Of a stretch of DNA of 45,077 nucleotides, positions 41,306 through 45,077 are shown piece by piece (the stretch's first letter is position 1; each line of letters starts with the position of its first letter). Below the pieces are notes generated by a model, which worked only from the letters and a program-made list of their open reading frames with translations, had not been told where the DNA came from and did not search any database. Position numbers and translations under genes: made by a program. The DNA is from CAVRUZ01 sp963724495 (GTDB lineage Bacteria; Actinomycetota; Actinomycetes; Propionibacteriales; DAIQRJ01): positions 1 through 45,077 of the forward strand of contig CAVRUZ010000010.1 in NCBI GenBank assembly GCA_963724495.1, written 5' to 3'.

Positions 41306-43167
41306 TTCTTGGCCCGGTCGGTCGGTCCCACCTCACCCGTGGACAGCGCGGCGACGAAGGCCTCTTGCGGCACCTCGACGCGGCCGACCATCTTCATCCG
41401 CTTCTTGCCTTCCTTCTGCCGTTCGAGCAGCTTGCGCTTGCGGGTGATGTCGCCGCCGTAACACTTGGCGAGGACGTCCTTGCGCATGGCGCGGATGGTC
41501 TCCCGGGCGATCACGCGGGCACCGATGGCGGCCTGGATCGGGACCTCGAACTGCTGCCGCGGAATGAGTTCCTTCAGCTTCCCGGTCATCGCGACGCCGT
41601 AGGTGTAGGCCTTGTCCCGGTGCACGATCGAGGAGAACGCGTCGACGGGCAGCCCGTGCAGGAGGATGTCGACCTTGACGAGGTCGGAGGCAGCTTCGTC
41701 CTCAGGCTCGTAGTCGAGGCTCGCGTAACCCTTCGTCCGCGACTTCAGCGCGTCGAAGAAATCGAAGACGATCTCCGAGAGCGGCAGTCGGTACCGGATC
41801 TCCACGCGATCGGACGAGAGGTAGTCCAGGCCCAGCAGCACGCCCCGTTTTCCCTGGCAGAGCTCCATGATCGTGCCGATGTAGTCGGACGGACTCAGCA
41901 GCGTCGCCCGCACCATCGGCTCGTAGACCTCGGTCACCGAGCCGGTGGGGAACTCGCTGGGATTGGTCACGACGATCTCCGAGCCGTCCTCCAGGACCGC
42001 GCGGTACACCACGTTGGGCGCCGTGGAGATCAGGTCCAGGTTGAACTCGCGCTCGAGGCGCTCCCGCACGATCTCCATGTGCAGCAGGCCGAGGAAGCCA
42101 CAGCGGAACCCGAAGCCGAGGGCTCCGGAGGTCTCCGGCTCGTACACCAGGGCCGCGTCGTTGAGCTGCAGCTTCTCCAGTGCCTCACGCAGTTCGGGGT
42201 ACTCGTCGCCGTCGATGGGGAACAGTCCCGCGAACACCATCGGATTCGGGTGCCGGTAGCCGGCAAGTGGCTCGCTCGCCTGCCGCGCCGCCGCGGTGAC
42301 GGTGTCGCCCACGCGTGACTGACGCACTTCCTTGACGCCGGTGATGAGGTAGCCGACCTCGCCGACTCCGAGCGACGGAGACGGGATCGGGTCGGGCGAG
42401 ATCACCCCGACCTCGAGCATCTCGTGCACGGCGCCGGTCGACATCATCTTGACCTTCTCGCGATGGTGCAGGCTGCCGTCGATGACGCGCACGTAGGTGA
42501 TCACACCGCGGTAGGTGTCGTAGATGGAGTCGAAGATCAGCGCACGTGCCGGCGCCTCGGGGTCGCCGATGGGCGGCGGCACCTCGTCGACGATCCGGAC
42601 CAGCAGCTCGGCGACGCCCTCTCCCGTCTTGGCCGACACCCGCAGCACGTCGTCGGGCTCGCAGCCGATGATCGACGCGAGCTCCTCGGCGTACTTGTCG
42701 GGCTGGGCACTCGGCAGGTCGATCTTGTTCAGCACGGGAATGATGTGCAGGTCGGCGTTGATCGCCGCATAGAGGTTGGCCAGCGTCTGCGCCTCGATGC
42801 CCTGCGCGGCATCGACCAGCAGCACCGCGCCCTCGCACGCATCGAGCGACCGGCTCACCTCGTAGCTGAAGTCGACGTGCCCAGGGGTGTCGATCAGGTT
42901 GAGCACGAAGTGCTTGTCGCTGCCCGGTGGCTGGTAGGGCAGGCGGACCGCCTGGCTCTTGATCGTGATGCCGCGCTCGCGCTCGATGTCCATCCGGTCG
43001 AGATACTGCGCGCGCATCGCCCGGCCCTCGACGACGCCGGTGAGCTGGAGCATCCGGTCGGCCAGGGTCGACTTACCGTGATCGATGTGCGCGATGATGC
43101 AGAAGTTGCGCAGCAGGCTCTGATCGGTGGCGCCCGCGCTGGGCACCGTCGACGTCACGGAAGGCAC
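41302..43167 (-). CDS. lepA: elongation factor 4 (LepA)
   Basis: A 621-aa translational GTPase that acts on paused or initiating ribosomes. G1 is AHIDHGKST (residues 26-34), the switch region ERERGITIKSQAVRL, G3 DTPGHVDF and G4 NKIDLPSA; the LepA-specific C-terminal domain ends RLVEVPQEAF-like with a Lys-rich helix (KRKLLERQKEGKKRMK). It starts at GTG 43167 with a GGAAG upstream. It is divergent from rpsT across 263 nt and its stop overlaps the trmB start. Confidence 0.97.
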   Translation of the reverse strand: MPSVTSTVPSAGATDQSLLRNFCIIAHIDHGKSTLADRMLQLTGVVEGRAMRAQYLDRMDIERERGITIKSQAVRLPYQPPGSDKHFVLNLIDTPGHVDFSYEVSRSLDACEGAVLLVDAAQGIEAQTLANLYAAINADLHIIPVLNKIDLPSAQPDKYAEELASIIGCEPDDVLRVSAKTGEGVAELLVRIVDEVPPPIGDPEAPARALIFDSIYDTYRGVITYVRVIDGSLHHREKVKMMSTGAVHEMLEVGVISPDPIPSPSLGVGEVGYLITGVKEVRQSRVGDTVTAAARQASEPLAGYRHPNPMVFAGLFPIDGDEYPELREALEKLQLNDAALVYEPETSGALGFGFRCGFLGLLHMEIVRERLEREFNLDLISTAPNVVYRAVLEDGSEIVVTNPSEFPTGSVTEVYEPMVRATLLSPSDYIGTIMELCQGKRGVLLGLDYLSSDRVEIRYRLPLSEIVFDFFDALKSRTKGYASLDYEPEDEAASDLVKVDILLHGLPVDAFSSIVHRDKAYTYGVAMTGKLKELIPRQQFEVPIQAAIGARVIARETIRAMRKDVLAKCYGGDITRKRKLLERQKEGKKRMKMVGRVEVPQEAFVAALSTGEVGPTDRAKK

Positions 43168-43280
43168 GGCTCGCTCTCACTTCCTGCGGCGGGTCGATGA
43201 ACTGGCTCGCGCCGGGCGGGTGGTCCCACCGCCGGCAGCATCCGCCATGCTCTCACGCAGGCGGCAGCCGTTCCGTTCTT

Positions 43281-43309
43281 TTGGGCGGCACCAGCGCCCG
43301 CGGTAGTCT
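43281..43309 (+). promoter_or_regulatory. promoter of rpsT
   Basis: TTGGGC (43281-43286) and TAGTCT (43304-43309) are spaced by exactly 17 nt. Transcription would start near 43316, leaving a leader of about 115 nt before rpsT, long enough for S20 autoregulation; no specific structure is claimed. Confidence 0.55.
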
Positions 43310-43430
43310 TGCCAGTCGCGTCCGTGGCCGGCCCGCCGGTGCACGAGCGCCCCAGCTTGCAGGACCGCACTTTCATGCAGCTGTTTCCGACCGACGTGTG
43401 TGACCCAGCAGAAGGTTCGACGAGGTAAAC

Positions 43431-43691
43431 GTGGCGAACATCAAGTCCCAGATCAAGCGGATCCGCACCAACGAGGCGGCCCGGCAGCGCAACCGCGCAG
43501 TCAAGTCCGAGTTGCGTTCGGTGGTCCGGTCGGCGCGCGAGGCCGCTGCAGCCGGCAACAGCGACACCGCCCGCGAACTGGTCCGCACGGCCGGCCGCAA
43601 GCTCGACAAGGCCGCGTCGAAGGGCGTCATCCACAAGAACCAGGCGGCCAACCGCAAGGCCGCGCTGTTCGCCAAGCTTTCGGCGAAGTAG
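43431..43691 (+). CDS. rpsT: 30S ribosomal protein S20
   Basis: An 86-aa basic, helix-rich protein of the small subunit that binds 16S rRNA. MANIKSQIKRIRTNEAARQRNRAVKSELR and the end NQAANRKAALFAKLSAK are diagnostic. It starts at GTG 43431 with GAGGT 4 nt upstream. It is a single-gene unit with its own promoter and a strong terminator, divergent from lepA. Confidence 0.98.
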   Translation: MANIKSQIKRIRTNEAARQRNRAVKSELRSVVRSAREAAAAGNSDTARELVRTAGRKLDKAASKGVIHKNQAANRKAALFAKLSAK

Positions 43692-43730
43692 CGCCCAGCC
43701 GGCCAGAAGCCGGCTCACTCGAACTGCAGA

Positions 43731-43760
43731 CGAGGCGGGACCCGCACGGGTCCCGCCTCG
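43731..43760 (+). terminator. intrinsic terminator of rpsT
   Basis: A perfect 13-bp stem (CGAGGCGGGACCC/GGGTCCCGCCTCG) with a GCAC loop is followed by TTGCTGT. It begins 39 nt past the rpsT stop. Confidence 0.9.
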
Positions 43761-43800
43761 TTGCTGTCCCCGGCACCCGTTCCCGGACCCTCGTCCGGAA

Positions 43801-43871
43801 ACATGCAGGCCAGCCGGGCATACCGCCACGTGTCGGCCCATACCGGACGCCGACGGCCCGTCGCTGCATGT
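43801..43871. repeat. 71-nt intergenic repeat, copy B
   Basis: Same length and ends (ACATGCAG ... CTGCATGT) as copy A at 35401. Shared inner blocks are CCGGGCATA and CGGAC; CGGGC can pair with GCCCG to extend the hairpin. It lies between the rpsT terminator and the YciO-like gene, 75 nt before the latter's start. Confidence 0.8.
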
Positions 43872-43946
43872 ACTGCGCGGTTGCAGCGGTGGGGACCTCC
43901 CGGCCGGGCGTCGGCTCTTCTACTGTGTCGGCACGAGGAGGAGCGC

Positions 43947-44582
43947 ATGGTCGCCTACATCGACATCCATCCGGTGAACCCGCAGGCCCGGTTGGTGACG
44001 CGGGTGATCGGCATCCTGCGGTCGGGCGGTCTGATCGCCTACCCCACCGACTCCTGCTATGCCTTCGGCTGCGCACTCGACAACGCCGACGGCCTCGATC
44101 GCATCCGCCGGCTCCGGCAGCTCGACGCCAGGCACCACTTCACGCTGGTGTGCAGCGACTTCTCCCAGGTCGGGCAGCTCGTGCAGGTGAACAACGCCAC
44201 TTTCCGGCTGCTGCGGGCCACGACGCCCGGCGCCTACACCTTCATCCTGCCGGCGCTCCGCGACGTGCCCCGCCGGATGATGCATCCGAAGAAGCTCACT
44301 GTTGGAGTGCGCATCCCCGCGCATCCGGTGACCCAGGCCCTGCTCGCCGAGCTCGGCGAACCGATGGTCTCCTCGACGCTGATCCTGCCGGGCGAATCGG
44401 AGCCCTTGACGAGCGGCTGGGAGATCCGCGAGTCGATCGGGCACGCGCTCGAGGCCGTGGTCGAGGGCGGCGACTGCGGGCGTGAGCCCACCACGGTGGT
44501 CGACCTCACCGAACTCCCGCCGACGATCATCCGCGTGGGGGCGGCGATCCGCGTCCGTTCCGGTGAGGTCGGCCGACCCTAG
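43947..44582 (+). CDS. YciO/Sua5/YrdC-family L-threonylcarbamoyladenylate synthase-like protein
   Basis: A 211-aa protein starting at ATG 43947 with AGGAGG 5-6 nt upstream. It has the nucleotide/tRNA-binding fold of the YrdC family: GGLIAYPTDSCYAFGCALDNADGLDRI, RHHFTLVCSDFSQVG, PGAYTFILPAL, TVGVRIPAHP and VSSTLILPGE. The Lys-Arg motif of true TsaC/Sua5 (KxR then SxN) is altered: ARHHFTL replaces the usual KxxxxPL and SST replaces SAN. It therefore fits the YciO branch, whose role in t6A synthesis is doubtful. It stands alone on the plus strand behind a 71-nt repeat. Confidence 0.88.
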   Translation: MVAYIDIHPVNPQARLVTRVIGILRSGGLIAYPTDSCYAFGCALDNADGLDRIRRLRQLDARHHFTLVCSDFSQVGQLVQVNNATFRLLRATTPGAYTFILPALRDVPRRMMHPKKLTVGVRIPAHPVTQALLAELGEPMVSSTLILPGESEPLTSGWEIRESIGHALEAVVEGGDCGREPTTVVDLTELPPTIIRVGAAIRVRSGEVGRP

Positions 44583-44592
44583 AAACGTCGCC

Positions 44593-45077
44593 TCAGTCGA
44601 GGCACCAGGGTGAGGTCATCCGGCCGTCGTCGGCGAACGTGAGCGGAACCCGCTCGATCAGTTCGAGGTCGTCGGCCAGGTCCACCTCGTCGGCAAGCCA
44701 CGGGGCCACCAGGACCTCCGACACGTGCAACGTGTCGGTGGCGAACATCAGCCTGACCTGATCAGGCGGACACGCCGAGGCGTTAAGGGCGATCCGGAGA
44801 GCCAGGTCGTCGCTCTGCGCCACGATCGGCAGCGCCGCACGGACCGCACCGAAGATGCCGCCGGTGATCGCGTTGGTGTAGGTGGCGTTCCAGTCGACCT
44901 TGGCGGCAGCGCGCGCTGTCGTCACGTTGGCGAGTCCGATGCCAGAGGCGTTGCCGTGGGTGGCGTCAGTGAGGTCCAGGACGGCGATCGTCGCGGGATC
45001 CGGTCCAAGCTCTGGCTCGGGCTCACGCGGGATCGAGATCCGGCCGACCACGTTGGTGTCCATGCCGGTCCCGGAGA
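44593..45077 (-). CDS. partial gene, C-terminal part of a lactate-racemase-domain-like (DUF2088/LarA-related) protein
   Basis: The frame stays open to the window edge; residues before the internal Met at 45063 (PGTGMDTNVVGRI) look like interior sequence, so the 5' end lies outside the window. It contains VLDLTDATHGNASGIGLANVTTARAAAKVDW and TYTNAITGGIFGAVRAALPIV, which recall the THGN-GIG-TTRR stretch I associate with DUF2088-type proteins related to the LarA superfamily; this is from memory and only the C-terminal part can be judged. It is convergent with the YciO-like gene. Function not assigned. Confidence 0.6.
   Translation of the reverse strand, partial: SGTGMDTNVVGRISIPREPEPELGPDPATIAVLDLTDATHGNASGIGLANVTTARAAAKVDWNATYTNAITGGIFGAVRAALPIVAQSDDLALRIALNASACPPDQVRLMFATDTLHVSEVLVAPWLADEVDLADDLELIERVPLTFADDGRMTSPWCLD

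Noticed and set aside
43316..43430. Named riboswitch in the rpsT leader
   Set aside because: The leader is long but shows no recognisable conserved aptamer; S20 autoregulation is possible but not demonstrable here.

Overview
The window is chromosomal DNA from a high-GC actinomycete. The gene order follows the Mycobacterium tuberculosis Rv2343c-Rv2412 block: dnaG, dgt, glyS, zur/furB, uppS, recO, era, the CNNM gene Rv2366c, ybeY, phoH, dnaJ2, hrcA, hemW, lepA, rpsT. Mycothiol-dependent formaldehyde detoxification (mscR), a DUF3097 gene, a TIGR03086 protein and a CIRCE/HrcA site also point to Actinomycetes. A Propionibacteriales-like member is my guess; the sequence alone does not settle it.

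Layout. 1-5.1 kb: tRNA-Asn, a gluzincin lipoprotein, a small hypothetical protein and a two-gene sugar catabolic operon (Gfo/Idh/MocA dehydrogenase, then a xylose-isomerase-like TIM barrel). 5.2-11.8 kb: one leftward operon glyS, lipoprotein, dus, dgt, dnaG. 12.0-14.9 kb: a small monooxygenase-like protein, a frameshifted small membrane protein, a Fur/Zur regulator, an MBL hydrolase and mscR, the last three joined by 4-nt overlaps. 15.0-20.1 kb: a branched-chain amino-acid ABC operon livK-livH-livM-livGF in which both ATPases lie in one unbroken frame. 20.3-24.5 kb: uppS, recO, leuA with a probable leucine-rich leader peptide, and a MarR regulator divergent from a DinB/TIGR03086 gene. 25.2-27.5 kb: GDPD, inositol-phosphatase-like and lipoprotein genes. 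27.7-33.8 kb: the leftward cluster hrcA, dnaJ, phoH, ybeY, CNNM transporter, era, headed by a perfect CIRCE element. 33.9-36.7 kb: DUF3097 gene, a hypothetical gene and hemW. 36.8-40.4 kb: a CUT1 sugar ABC operon (two permeases, then a binding protein) with a clear promoter and a LacI-type operator. 40.5-45.1 kb: trmB coupled to lepA, then rpsT, a YciO/Sua5-like gene and a partial gene at the edge.

Most genes are core housekeeping genes and no defence, CRISPR, phage or transposon system is visible. The observations most worth a second look are: (1) a family of exactly 71-nt intergenic repeats bounded by ACATGCAG/CTGCATGT, plus other long-loop inverted repeats beyond gene ends; (2) three clear and two possible +1 frameshifts, each explained by one extra base in a C/G run, which suggests systematic sequence error or real decay; (3) an in-frame amber codon that cuts ybeY 18 codons short although the downstream frame still reads as the family's C-terminus; (4) a leaderless leuA leader peptide with three consecutive Leu codons; (5) the LivG-LivF fusion frame; (6) well-formed operators for absent regulators.
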